NCBI GenBank assembly: GCA_902570155.1
Contig: CACFXU010000002.1
Coordinates: forward strand, 1 to 64,000
Source of the DNA: an uncultured Alphaproteobacteria bacterium
GTDB lineage: Bacteria; Pseudomonadota; Alphaproteobacteria; HIMB59; GCA-002718135
DNA: 64,000 bases
Reading direction: 5' to 3'
The notes below the pieces were generated by a model. That model did not search any database and was not told the origin of the DNA. It worked only from the letters and a program-made list of their open reading frames with translations. The translations under genes and the position numbers were made by a program. Below are positions 18,435 through 27,224 of this stretch, piece after piece. Numbering within the stretch: the first letter of the stretch is position 1; every line of letters starts with the position of its first letter.

Positions 18435-18456
18435 ATTCTCTCCTTTTTTAAATTTT

Positions 18457-19221
18457 TTATAAAAGTGACTCATCCCAATTTAATTGATTAGCTAAAATTC
18501 CACCATCTATGTATAACATTTGTCCTGTAATATATTTTGCTTCTTCAGATGCTAAAAATACAGCTGCTCCACCGATATCTGATGGCTCCCCAATTCTACC
18601 AAGTGGAATTTGTGAACTTATTACTTTTTTATTATTTCCTTTGTTTAGACCTTCACTAGTCAGTGGTGTTTCGAGTATTCCTGGACCAATACCATTAACA
18701 CGTATATTCTTTGATGCTAAACTTACAGCCATTGATTTAATCATCATTAGTACAGCTCCTTTGGAAGTATCATACATGACGCTGTTTTTTTCAGCTGCTA
18801 AGGAGTTAGAGGAACCAATACAAATAATACTACTATTATTTTGATCGTTTGAAATTTGTTTTACAAATTCTTGAGATGTAAACATATAACCTCTAACGTT
18901 CAGATTAAATGTTTTATCAAATTTTTCTTTATTAATATTTTCAAAATCAGTATCTTGAAAAGTACCAGCATTATTTATAAGAGTATCTATTTTTCCAAGT
19001 TTAACTTTTGCTTCTTGAATTAGTTTTTTATTTCCATCAATTGTTGATAGATCTGATTGTACAAAATAACACTCAGTCAATTTTTTGAGCTTATCTAAAG
19101 CGCCATTATCTTTTTCATGAGAATTAATGACAATTTTTGCTCCTTTTTTAGCAAATGCCTCTGCAATTCCAAATCCTATACCATGTGTAGATCCAGTTAT
19201 ACATACACATTGGTCTTTCAT
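18457..19221 (-). CDS. short-chain dehydrogenase/reductase (SDR)
   Basis: 254 residues. ITGSTHGIGFGIAEAF (about 8-23) is a textbook TGxxxGIG loop, LINNAGTF the NNAG, ICIGSSNSL the catalytic Ser and YDTSKGA (about 154-160) the YxxxK pair. The C-terminus GQMLYIDGG is standard. It is the first gene of a two-gene minus-strand operon with RidA, divergent from the NagA-like gene. Substrate unknown. Confidence 0.86.
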   Translation of the reverse strand: MKDQCVCITGSTHGIGFGIAEAFAKKGAKIVINSHEKDNGALDKLKKLTECYFVQSDLSTIDGNKKLIQEAKVKLGKIDTLINNAGTFQDTDFENINKEKFDKTFNLNVRGYMFTSQEFVKQISNDQNNSSIICIGSSNSLAAEKNSVMYDTSKGAVLMMIKSMAVSLASKNIRVNGIGPGILETPLTSEGLNKGNNKKVISSQIPLGRIGEPSDIGGAAVFLASEEAKYITGQMLYIDGGILANQLNWDESLL

Positions 19222-19291
19222 CTTATTTCCCCTAGTTCTTGTTTTTTCACTATAGTTGTTTTAGGTTTTACCTTAATATTAAATTAAATAT

Positions 19292-20470
19292 ATGCAACAC
19301 AAACAAAGATTTACAAATGTTACTTTGGTAACTCCATATGGAGAAGAAGATAAAGATCTTCTAATTGATGGCGATAAAATTGTTGATATTTTGAATCCGA
19401 ATGAAAATATTTCTGATGAATGGAAAATAATTGATGGTCAGAATAACTTTATCTTTCCAGGAATGATCGATGTACTGCAACATGGTTTTTTAAATTATTT
19501 GTATGGTCATGCAGAAGAAAATTGTACTGTTGATAATTCTAAAATACTACCATCAGTAGGAGTGACAGGTTTTTTACCGTCAACACCATGCCTGCCGCCT
19601 GAAAAAACTAAAACTTTATTAAACGCACTATCAAAAGACATTGATAAAGCTAAAGAGGGCGCACGTGTTTTAGGAATTCATTCAGAAGGACCTTGTTTTG
19701 CCTTACCTGGGGCTCATGATCCTAAAAATCTTCGAAATCCTTCTGTACCTTTAGCCGAAGAATTATTAGATGCATGCCAGGGTAAACTAAAAGCTCTGAC
19801 ATTAGCACCAGAAATGAATGGCTCAGAAGAATTTATAAAGAGACTTAAAAAAGAAAAAATTTCAATTCATTTGGGTCACAGTGGAGCTAATCCAATTGAT
19901 GTTCCTAAATTTGCAGATTGGGGGGTTGATGCTGTAACACATATGTACGATGCACTTCCAACTTATCCACCAGATGACACAGGTGTTCATGTATTATCTC
20001 TAACTGATGCTTTAATTGCTGAAACACGAATTGCTCTTGGAGTTATATGTGACGGTATTCATGTTCACCCTCAATTAGTTGAACTACTATCTCACTTACC
20101 AACTGATAGAGTATTCTTAGAAACGGACTCTGTTAAGGGAGCCGGTTCTCCAGTTCCTGTTAAGTTTGAATTTTTTCCTGGAAGATGGTGTACAGTTGAA
20201 AAAGGGAAAGCTTCTACTTATAATGGTTTATTAGCTGGATCATCATTAACTTCTATTGAAGCATTACAAAATTATTATAAGTTTTCAAAAAAAACTTTAT
20301 CCCAAGTTGCTATTGCTGCAAGTTTAGTACCAGCAAGAGTAATAGGTTTAGAAAATATTATGGGAAGTATTGAAAAAAATAAATTAGCTGATTTTATTCT
20401 TTTACAAAAAGACAATTTGGAGATTAGTGAAACCTATATTGCTGGAAAATCTGTATACAAAAGTGAATAA
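19292..20470 (+). CDS. NagA-like N-acetylglucosamine-6-phosphate deacetylase/amidohydrolase
   Basis: 392 residues. LGIHSEGPC (metal Glu near 129), GAHDPKNL, HLGHSGA (metal His near 190), VTHMYDALP (metal His), DGIHVHP and ETDSVKGAG (catalytic Asp) occur in NagA order. The first metal motif HxH is replaced: residues 57-60 read VLQH, so a His is Leu. E. coli NagA also lacks HxH (QxN) and works with one metal ion, so activity is plausible. It would deacetylate GlcNAc-6-P or a related acylamino sugar, linking to the nan-type genes at 31-40 kb. No NagB is visible. Its stop overlaps the next gene by 8 bases. Confidence 0.75.
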   Translation: MQHKQRFTNVTLVTPYGEEDKDLLIDGDKIVDILNPNENISDEWKIIDGQNNFIFPGMIDVLQHGFLNYLYGHAEENCTVDNSKILPSVGVTGFLPSTPCLPPEKTKTLLNALSKDIDKAKEGARVLGIHSEGPCFALPGAHDPKNLRNPSVPLAEELLDACQGKLKALTLAPEMNGSEEFIKRLKKEKISIHLGHSGANPIDVPKFADWGVDAVTHMYDALPTYPPDDTGVHVLSLTDALIAETRIALGVICDGIHVHPQLVELLSHLPTDRVFLETDSVKGAGSPVPVKFEFFPGRWCTVEKGKASTYNGLLAGSSLTSIEALQNYYKFSKKTLSQVAIAASLVPARVIGLENIMGSIEKNKLADFILLQKDNLEISETYIAGKSVYKSE

Positions 20471-20927
20471 AAATAATTTAGATCAAAAACTTCGTTACAA
20501 CGATGCTGGTAATGTCCACATGGATTTTCACGGTGCTACAAATACAACTATTGAGTTTATCATTAATAAATATGGTATCGATACTATGAATGACATCTTC
20601 AAAAAAGTTGGTAATGATGTTTATAAGGACATCAAACATCATATTAAAAAAGGGAATATCAAAATGTTAGCTAAACATTGGCAACATTTTTTTGATCGGG
20701 AAAATGCTGATTATAATATTTCTATTAATGACGAAGAGATTATTTTAACAGTTAATCGTTGTACAGCGTATGAGCATGTAAGGAAGTTGGTTGGAAATGT
20801 TTCTCCTAACTTCTGTGATCAAACTATTAAAACAAATGAAGCACTGGCAGAAAATACTCCATACGAAATTAAAACTGAAATTTTAGGAGAAGCAGCATGC
20901 AGACAAACTATAAGGAAAAGAGCATGA
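20463..20927 (+). CDS. conserved hypothetical, three-cysteine protein (first of a tandem pair)
   Basis: 154 residues from a GTG that overlaps the NagA-like stop; an ATG further upstream at 20427 would embed 36 more bases in that gene. It is a soluble alpha/beta protein with three Cys, in NRCTAYEHVRKL, FCDQT and AACRQTI, the last near the C-terminus. The spacing resembles L-2-amino-thiazoline-4-carboxylate hydrolase-like proteins, but I cannot confirm membership. The next gene encodes a protein of like size and Cys layout, so they probably form a heteromer or arose by duplication. The stop overlaps the next start (ATGA). Confidence 0.6.
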   Translation: MNKNNLDQKLRYNDAGNVHMDFHGATNTTIEFIINKYGIDTMNDIFKKVGNDVYKDIKHHIKKGNIKMLAKHWQHFFDRENADYNISINDEEIILTVNRCTAYEHVRKLVGNVSPNFCDQTIKTNEALAENTPYEIKTEILGEAACRQTIRKRA

Positions 20928-21406
20928 TACCCAGCGATCATTTCACCCGTTTCTATAACGAAGTTTTTAAGTTTCTTGAAGATCAAGGAGAAGAGCATTT
21001 AGAGGCTTACTGGTTGGAAATCAGTAAAAATCAAGAAAAACATACTTTAGAATTATTCAAAGAAAAAGGTTTGAAGGGGATGTATGAATACTGGGATCAT
21101 ATTAGAATTGAAGAAAACTGTGATATGGATCTAAAATTAGATGACGAAAAATTAGAATTAAGAATGAATGTTTGTCCAAGTCTTAGTAAAGTTTTGGATA
21201 ATGATGCTGAGCCTATGAAAAGATACTGCGATCATTGTGCTGGTTGGATAGGCCCACTTATTGATAAAGTAGATCACCATCTAGTTTATGATGTAATTGA
21301 TCGTAATAAACCTCAATGCGTAGTGAAAATTTTTAAAGATAAAGAAAAAGCTATTGAAGAAGAAAAAAATGCTAAACTATTAATGAAATGGCCTGGTAAA
21401 AAATAA
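20924..21406 (+). CDS. conserved hypothetical, cysteine-rich paralogue of preceding gene
   Basis: 160 residues from the ATG that overlaps the upstream stop (ATGA, with AAGGA before it). An ATG 27 bases upstream is less likely. Cysteines lie in ENCDMD, NVCPSLSK, YCDHCAGW and KPQCVVKI. The last three blocks align in order with the NRC, FCD and AACR blocks of the preceding protein, so the two look like diverged tandem paralogues. There is no signal peptide. A thiol- or metal-based hydrolase role is speculation. It is last in the NagA-like operon and convergent with the MFS gene. Confidence 0.6.
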   Translation: MIPSDHFTRFYNEVFKFLEDQGEEHLEAYWLEISKNQEKHTLELFKEKGLKGMYEYWDHIRIEENCDMDLKLDDEKLELRMNVCPSLSKVLDNDAEPMKRYCDHCAGWIGPLIDKVDHHLVYDVIDRNKPQCVVKIFKDKEKAIEEEKNAKLLMKWPGKK

Positions 21407-21415
21407 ATATGGTAC

Positions 21416-22741
21416 TTATGGAATTTGCTTTCTATAAAAAATTAATTGTCTCAAAAAAGTTCTAACTCCCATTGCTCCTTCTTCTCTTATAAGAATAAAA
21501 GCATTCATAGAAATTGCTATAATAAATGCACAAATAACAAATAAAACTTCATAGCTACCTAGTAATTTATCAAACAAAATTATCTCATTATTATCTAACC
21601 AAACAACTAAATAACCAGCTAATACTGTTGTCACTCCTGCTGTTATTCCATCTAAGCTATAAGCAAGCGACATAAAAGATTCTTTGTTATTACTTGGTAC
21701 ATAGTTTAGCATAAAAATATAACCTATTGATGCACTTCCCCACATTAAGAAACCAAAGAGAAAGAAAATTATTCCAATTACGTAGCTTAAGTAAGGAGTA
21801 TCAGAATTTATAAATGGTAAAGTAAGTAATAGTATTATTTGTAGGCTTTGGAATATTACTCTTATACCCCTACAACCATAACTATCTGTTACTCTTCCAA
21901 CTACTAAACCACTACACGTCCCACCAATTAGAATTAAAGTTGAAGAAAAAATTAATTCCCCACTTGGAATATTCATTCTAATTTTAAAATAGAGAGTTAA
22001 GAAAATAGCTAGTATGGTAATGACTAAATATTGTGTTCCTGATGAAACTAAAAATAAGTTAAAATTTTTATCTTTTGTTGCTTTAATCAAATTTTTAAAA
22101 TAACCTTGATCATCATCTCGTCCTTTAATTTTTTTTCCTCCTCTTAATTTTAAAAGTAGAAGAGCTGATATTAGTCCAAGAATTATTGCTATAAAAAAAA
22201 CTGGGTAAAATCTTTCTAAACCCTCTCTACTGTCCAACCAGATTTTTATTCCATATGATGCAACTAAAGCAAAGGGTGTACAGATAATTCCATTAATGCC
22301 AATAACTCTACCCCTAACATCTCTTGGAATAAATTCTTGCATCCAAGGCACAAATGCAGCTTCAGATAATGAACGTAAAATAGAAAACATGAGCATTGCA
22401 AAAAATAACAAGTAGAAAACAAGTGTTAAATTATCTTGATAAAACGGAACAATTAAAAAAATTAAAAGAAAAATGTACCTGCTAAATAATGTCCAAATAG
22501 ATAAAATCTTACTACCAAAATAAAGAGTTAAAGGGATACTAATTAAAGCTAAAACTTGGCAAAAAGCCATAAGACTACCTAAAATACCAATTCTATCTGG
22601 ATCTAATCCCAATTCTACAGAATATAATGTTAAAGGGGCTGCAACTGTTCCTATAACAGCACACATTTGTAGTGCAGTTGAAAAATGATAATAATTAATT
22701 ACTTTCATTTTTTCTTTTTCATTTGATATTAGATTGAACAT
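21416..22741 (-). CDS. major facilitator superfamily transporter
   Basis: 441 residues with twelve predicted hydrophobic helices in two six-helix halves, joined by a charged loop (about 200-220, KLRGGKKIKGRDDD). The conserved loop 2-3 position is only weakly basic; FIPRDVRGRVIGINGI near 140-155 is an MFS motif A-like site in the N-terminal half. The substrate is unknown. It lies 8 bases downstream of the sialidase-like gene in the same direction, so it may import a product of that protein (inference). Confidence 0.82.
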   Translation of the reverse strand: MFNLISNEKEKMKVINYYHFSTALQMCAVIGTVAAPLTLYSVELGLDPDRIGILGSLMAFCQVLALISIPLTLYFGSKILSIWTLFSRYIFLLIFLIVPFYQDNLTLVFYLLFFAMLMFSILRSLSEAAFVPWMQEFIPRDVRGRVIGINGIICTPFALVASYGIKIWLDSREGLERFYPVFFIAIILGLISALLLLKLRGGKKIKGRDDDQGYFKNLIKATKDKNFNLFLVSSGTQYLVITILAIFLTLYFKIRMNIPSGELIFSSTLILIGGTCSGLVVGRVTDSYGCRGIRVIFQSLQIILLLTLPFINSDTPYLSYVIGIIFFLFGFLMWGSASIGYIFMLNYVPSNNKESFMSLAYSLDGITAGVTTVLAGYLVVWLDNNEIILFDKLLGSYEVLFVICAFIIAISMNAFILIREEGAMGVRTFLRQLIFYRKQIP

Positions 22742-22749
22742 ACTGATGA

Positions 22750-23829
22750 CTATATATTTACGATATACGTTTTAATAATATGTTGGTTATCATGAATGCA
22801 CCAAAAACAAATTAGTAATTCATTGTTATTTAAAAGAAGAATTGATGGTTGACCAAACTTAAGCGAGCCAAACTGTTTACTTATGTTAGTATCATCACTT
22901 GATAAACCATCTTTAGAAAACAAATTGATTTCGTCTAAAATTGAAAACTTATTATCTCTGACATCAACTTTTCTTAGAATTAATCCTGTTGGGTTTTCTC
23001 TGTGACAATGAATGGTAAAAATTATATCATCTTTATAAAACATTAAATTAGACGCTTGTCCTCTGATTTTAGTATCAATTACAGTATTAAATGTTTTTCC
23101 AGCATCATCGGAAATTACAACATGGTTGCTAAGATTTTTTTTATTTTTATTGTCATAAGCCCAAAAAATAACAATAATTTTGCTGTTCGTTTCACATAAT
23201 CGACATTCCCAAGTTGAAACATGTCCTTCCTTGGATTTGTAAAATTCAGATAGTTTACTCCAATTTTCTCCTTCATCATCACTATAAATTATCCATCCTG
23301 AATGATCTGACTCTTTTAAATGGAAAGGTGGCGCTGCTCCTAATATTCTACCTGATTGTAATTGAATACACGGTCCTGATATTTCAAGCGGTGTTTCATT
23401 GACATTAAAATTTTTTGGCATAGACCAACTTTCACCCTTATCATTAGAAATACTTATTTTATTATTGAGCGGCAGTATTTCAAATGTATTAGGATTAACA
23501 ATTGGTGTTAAACTATCTGGTCTTACAAAAGCATAACCTATTGCCAGCAATTTATTATTTTGTAATAATAGTGGTTTAAGAGATTCTGATTCTTCTTTAT
23601 TTTTATATATATGATTATGTAAAGGTTTTGGTTTAGACCAACTTCTTCCATCATCAAAACTTTTTGAAACAAATGTTCTTTGATCAGCAGAATCAAAAGC
23701 TTGCCCAATAGTAAATAATGCAAGTAAGGAATTATCCTGTAATTTTACTATACCCGGGAAAATACCTTGTTTACTAACGAGTAAAGGATCAGGGTTTTCG
23801 TATAGAATTATTTCATCAATTATTTTCAT
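22750..23829 (-). CDS. sialidase-like BNR/Asp-box repeat protein
   Basis: 359 residues. At least four Asp-box motifs (S-x-D-x-G-x-x-W/F) are visible: SFDDGRSWSK (about 63), SNDKGESWSM (about 130), SDDEGENWSK (about 188) and SDDAGKTFNT (about 240), the hallmark of six-bladed sialidase-type propellers. No signal peptide is seen, so it would be cytoplasmic unless exported otherwise. Many such proteins are exo-sialidases, but the family also contains non-catalytic and other glycan-acting members. The arginine triad cannot be assigned with certainty. It forms an operon with MFS downstream and a PhyH gene upstream (30-base gap). Confidence 0.7.
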   Translation of the reverse strand: MKIIDEIILYENPDPLLVSKQGIFPGIVKLQDNSLLALFTIGQAFDSADQRTFVSKSFDDGRSWSKPKPLHNHIYKNKEESESLKPLLLQNNKLLAIGYAFVRPDSLTPIVNPNTFEILPLNNKISISNDKGESWSMPKNFNVNETPLEISGPCIQLQSGRILGAAPPFHLKESDHSGWIIYSDDEGENWSKLSEFYKSKEGHVSTWECRLCETNSKIIVIFWAYDNKNKKNLSNHVVISDDAGKTFNTVIDTKIRGQASNLMFYKDDIIFTIHCHRENPTGLILRKVDVRDNKFSILDEINLFSKDGLSSDDTNISKQFGSLKFGQPSILLLNNNELLICFWCIHDNQHIIKTYIVNI

Positions 23830-23859
23830 TTATTTTATACTAGTTAAAATTTTATTTCT

Positions 23860-24672
23860 TTACCACTCACTTTCAAATTCATGATGAAATTGAAAGCCTT
23901 TAACAGGGGTTGCTTCGCCTCTCGGCATAGGAGCAATAGGATTTAAAGAGTGATTTGTTTCACCTCTAGCTATTTGAACAGAAAAAAAAGGCCACTCTGA
24001 TAAATCTGCTTTAACATTTGAAGGAGAATATCTAAGAGTAATTCCACATCTAGGATTATTTGAATGGTTTGCATCAGAACCATGTAAAAGAGCATCCGAA
24101 TGAAGAGAAATCTCACCAGCTTTTAAATTCATATATACTATTTTTTCTTTATCAATTTGATCATTAGATACTTCTTGATTTAAATCATAATTTTTATTGT
24201 CATTAATTTTATGTAAAAATCTTTTTGTTTTGTGGCTTTCTGATACTATTTTCATTGCTGAATTAGATTTATCTGTATCATATACAGCTAACCAAACTGT
24301 AACAGAGTTTGATGGATTTAAAGGCCAATATTGAGAATCTTGATGCCATGGAACAACACCTTTACTTTTAGCTGCTTTGTAAAAAAATTGTCCACCCCAA
24401 AGGAAGAAATTTGGCCCTAAAAGATCTTCCACATAATCAAGAATAGCTGGCGTATGTGCTAAATCATAAAACTTTTTACTCGCTTTATGCCACATATTAG
24501 TTTTATTTATGTTAACGCCTGCAGGCAGTCTATTACTTAAATCTAAAAAAAGTTTTTGAAGATCTTTAACACCACCTTGAGAAAATACAGGCAGGCCTTT
24601 TATATAACCCTTATCTTCATACTGCGATATTTCATTATCATTTAATCTTCTAACTAGTTTACTAATTTCCAT
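23860..24672 (-). CDS. phytanoyl-CoA dioxygenase (PhyH) family protein
   Basis: 270 residues. The Fe(II)/2-oxoglutarate site is visible as WHQDSQYW (HxD, about 118-125) and a distal His in LLHGSDANHSN (about 196), with Arg in GITLRYSP as the 2-oxoglutarate-binding residue. Family members hydroxylate diverse small molecules: fatty acyl-CoAs, ectoine, phosphonates. It directly follows the PanB-like gene with no gap. It is only distantly similar to the two PhyH proteins at 26.5-28 kb. Confidence 0.85.
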   Translation of the reverse strand: MEISKLVRRLNDNEISQYEDKGYIKGLPVFSQGGVKDLQKLFLDLSNRLPAGVNINKTNMWHKASKKFYDLAHTPAILDYVEDLLGPNFFLWGGQFFYKAAKSKGVVPWHQDSQYWPLNPSNSVTVWLAVYDTDKSNSAMKIVSESHKTKRFLHKINDNKNYDLNQEVSNDQIDKEKIVYMNLKAGEISLHSDALLHGSDANHSNNPRCGITLRYSPSNVKADLSEWPFFSVQIARGETNHSLNPIAPMPRGEATPVKGFQFHHEFESEW

Positions 24673-25518
24673 TTAGATTTTTTTTATTAATTTCTTAAAT
24701 TTTTCTAGCTCTTTTTTTTCGGCAAAAACAACATTATTTTTTGATGGAAATTTCTTACTTACTACATCCTTCTGATATTCCTTAAAAGCATCTATTCTAT
24801 CCTTTTGTAACTTTTCGTATGTCTTATTAAAATCTTTATATTTTTTGGCATGTCTAGGTATTTTAGTTGAATTCAAGTGATATCCCAAAATATCTTCACC
24901 GAACAAAAATTGAATATCGGCATATCTGCCTGATCCTATTGAAATAGTCAAAGCTTTGGTGTCTTTTGTTATTTCTTTTAAAACATCCTCCGGTACACAT
25001 TCGACCTCTACAGCCCAAGCACCAATTTTTTCTAGTTCTTTTATATCATGATAAACTTTAATAGCCTCAGCAGAACTTTTCCCAACTGGTTTCACACCCC
25101 CTGTCCACGTTGATTTCATTGGAACAAAACCTACGTGCCCTTGAAAAGGGATATTAAAATCACTTAAATATTTAATAAAATTTATATTCCACGAATTGGT
25201 GTGTATGGAGTCTACACCGACTTCAAGTAATTCAAATACTTTTTTCATCATACTTTCTTTGGAAGCATACTCAGTATATTTTATCCCACACGTTAAAAAT
25301 GTATTGGGCGCAGCTTCGCGTATTTCTTTTAACTGATCTACCCCACAAATGATCATATCTATACCAGCAGCTTCTGCAGCCGCAGCTTCTTCAGCAGATA
25401 CAACATTTATTTGTGTTAATTTTTTCTTACCTTTTAAATTTATTAAATCTTTAATCGTATAGTTTCTATAACCAGCTTGATGTGCAAGAGAGTAAACTTT
25501 TTTAAATTTATTTTTCAT
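24673..25518 (-). CDS. PanB-superfamily protein lacking the PanB metal site (copy 2)
   Basis: 281 residues with the ketopantoate hydroxymethyltransferase barrel outline: AEEAAAAEAAGIDMIICG (about 42-59), GHVGFVP (127-133), VECVPEDVL (about 172-180, keeps the Glu that matches E181 of E. coli PanB) and SIGSG (about 193-197). The Mg-binding and substrate residues are lost: GDS (D45) reads GVD, ADLP (D84) reads CGIK, and VKLEG (K112, E114) reads IHTNS. It should not be annotated as pantothenate biosynthesis. A charged C-terminal helix (about 225-281) replaces the usual tail. It is a tandem paralogue of the upstream gene, 2 bases away. Confidence 0.75.
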   Translation of the reverse strand: MKNKFKKVYSLAHQAGYRNYTIKDLINLKGKKKLTQINVVSAEEAAAAEAAGIDMIICGVDQLKEIREAAPNTFLTCGIKYTEYASKESMMKKVFELLEVGVDSIHTNSWNINFIKYLSDFNIPFQGHVGFVPMKSTWTGGVKPVGKSSAEAIKVYHDIKELEKIGAWAVEVECVPEDVLKEITKDTKALTISIGSGRYADIQFLFGEDILGYHLNSTKIPRHAKKYKDFNKTYEKLQKDRIDAFKEYQKDVVSKKFPSKNNVVFAEKKELEKFKKLIKKI

Positions 25519-25520
25519 AA

Positions 25521-26363
25521 TTAATATTGTTCCAGAAACTTTCTAAATTTATTTAATTCTATTTTTTTAATTGAAATAGTATGTTTTTTTGTTGGAAATT
25601 TATTTTTTTGAACTTCTGTTTTATACTTTTTGAAAGCATCAATTCTTTCTTTTTGAATATCACGTAATATTTTATCAAAATTTTTATATTTTTTTGCATG
25701 TCTTGGAAAACTTATTTTACTCTGTCCTAATATATCATCGGCGAATAAAAATTGAGCATCCGCAGCTATTCCCGAACCAATTGAAATAGTAACAAGTGAT
25801 GTGTGCTTTGTAATAACTTCTAAAATATTTTCTGGAACGAGTTCTACTTCTATGCCCCATGCACCAGTTTTCTCAATATCCTTTATATCTCTAAATAATT
25901 CTACAGCTTCATTTGCTGTCTTTCCAAAAGATCTAATGCCACCTATCCATGTAGTTCTTCTTGGAATAAAACCAACATGACTTTGAAAGGGAATTCTAAA
26001 TTTACTTAAATGTGCCATCCATTCAAGATTCCAATTTTGACACATTAGTGAATCAGCACCAGCCTCAATTATTTCGAATGCTTTTTTTGTTGCTTCTCTT
26101 TCTGACGGGTTCTCAATAAATGGTACACCAACAGTCATAAAAGTTTTTGCAGCAGCTTTTCTAATATTTGGAAAATCTTTTCCTGGTCCAGTTAATAATA
26201 AATCAATTCCTGCTTCTTCAGCAGCCGCAGCTTCTTCAACTGTGGTAACTCTCACTTGTGTTAGTTTTTTCTTACCTTTTAAATTTATTAAATCTCTGAC
26301 AGTATAATTTCTATATACTAGATCATTGTTTATAGAAAAAACTCTTTTATATTTTTTTTGCAT
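25521..26363 (-). CDS. PanB-superfamily protein lacking the PanB metal site (copy 1)
   Basis: 280 residues, clearly paralogous to the next gene along the whole length: RNYTVRDLINLKGKKKLTQ near the N-terminus, SHVGFIPRRTTWIGG centrally, VELVPENIL and SIGSG, and the same basic C-terminal region. PanB metal residues are likewise replaced (LTGPGKDF for VGDSLG, VGVPF for ADLPF, MCQNW for KLEGG). It is probably a barrel enzyme of the PEP mutase / isocitrate lyase / PanB superfamily with a different chemistry. It is first of a five-gene minus-strand operon (PanB-like x2, PhyH, sialidase-like, MFS) and divergent from the PhyH pair. Confidence 0.75.
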   Translation of the reverse strand: MQKKYKRVFSINNDLVYRNYTVRDLINLKGKKKLTQVRVTTVEEAAAAEEAGIDLLLTGPGKDFPNIRKAAAKTFMTVGVPFIENPSEREATKKAFEIIEAGADSLMCQNWNLEWMAHLSKFRIPFQSHVGFIPRRTTWIGGIRSFGKTANEAVELFRDIKDIEKTGAWGIEVELVPENILEVITKHTSLVTISIGSGIAADAQFLFADDILGQSKISFPRHAKKYKNFDKILRDIQKERIDAFKKYKTEVQKNKFPTKKHTISIKKIELNKFRKFLEQY

Positions 26364-26394
26364 TCTCTTATGATTTATAATTTAATTAAGAAAA

Positions 26395-26446
26395 TATGGT
26401 AAATAATTAATTTTTACTAGCTATCTTTTTAATTTCAGTTACCATA
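26395..26446. promoter_or_regulatory. inverted TATGGTAA repeat in divergent promoter region
   Basis: TATGGTAA (26395-26402) and its exact reverse complement TTACCATA (26439-26446) flank the middle of the 96-base gap between two divergent operons, 44 bases apart. A shared operator for a dimeric regulator is possible. Eight matching bases in AT-rich DNA could be chance. Confidence 0.3.
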
Positions 26447-26459
26447 ATTTTATTAAATT

Positions 26460-27224
26460 ATGACAACTTTTAATAATCAAGATCTTCAATCTAAATTTGA
26501 TGACAACGGCTATATTGCAATAAACCCAATATTTTCAATTGATAAAATAGAAGAGATTAAGATTGAATTATCTAGATACATTAAAGAAATTACGCCAAAT
26601 GTACCTGATCATCATATATTTTATGAAAATAAAGATGATAAAACTTCTATAAAGCAACTTCAGCAAATGTTTACTTATGATGATTACTTTAAAGAATTAA
26701 TTGAAAACTCTCCTATTAGAGAAGTTGCAGAAATAGTTTTACGAGAAAAAGCTGAGCCCAAAAATTTACAATTTTTTAATAAACCACCAGGAATTGGAAA
26801 GCCAACACCACCACATCAGGATGGTTATTACTTTATGTTAAAAAAACATAATGCCGTTACTTGTTGGTTAGCTCTAGAAAAAGTAGATGAAGAGAATGGA
26901 TGTATTCATTATGTAAAAGGTTCTCATAAATCTGAATACAGGCCACATGGTAGATCCAATGTATTAGGTTTTTCTCAAGGTATTACTGATTTTGGAAATG
27001 AGGAAGATAAAAAGAACACAGTCTCTTTTCCTGGAGAGCCAGGAACTTTTTTAATTCACAATGCTAAAACAATACATTGGGCTGAAGGAAATAAATCTCA
27101 AACAAGAACTAGAAAAGCACTGGGATTTATTTATTATGGAGAAAGCGCAGAAATAAATCAAGAAGCACATGACGCTTATCAAGAAAAACTTCGAAAAGAA
27201 ATGAAGGAGAAAAATCTAATATGA
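26460..27224 (+). CDS. phytanoyl-CoA dioxygenase (PhyH) family protein, tandem copy A
   Basis: 254 residues. PPHQDGYYF (about 118-126) holds the HxD, FLIHNAKTIHWAEGN (about 198-212) the distal His, and RTRKALGFIYYGES the 2-oxoglutarate Arg region. It is a complete Fe(II)/2-oxoglutarate dioxygenase by motif. The downstream protein is a close paralogue sharing GCIHYVKGSHK and GxTDFG-EEDKKNTV blocks. Stop and next start overlap (ATGA). It is first of five plus-strand genes with aminotransferase IV, DapA-like and M81. Substrate unknown. Confidence 0.85.
   Translation: MTTFNNQDLQSKFDDNGYIAINPIFSIDKIEEIKIELSRYIKEITPNVPDHHIFYENKDDKTSIKQLQQMFTYDDYFKELIENSPIREVAEIVLREKAEPKNLQFFNKPPGIGKPTPPHQDGYYFMLKKHNAVTCWLALEKVDEENGCIHYVKGSHKSEYRPHGRSNVLGFSQGITDFGNEEDKKNTVSFPGEPGTFLIHNAKTIHWAEGNKSQTRTRKALGFIYYGESAEINQEAHDAYQEKLRKEMKEKNLI

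Noticed and set aside
18435..18473. N-terminal extension of RidA
   Set aside because: The inner ATG has AAAGGAGAG at correct spacing and fits family length; the extension has neither.
24673..26363. Pantothenate biosynthesis (panB) genes
   Set aside because: Metal and substrate residues of PanB are missing in both copies, and no other pantothenate gene is nearby.
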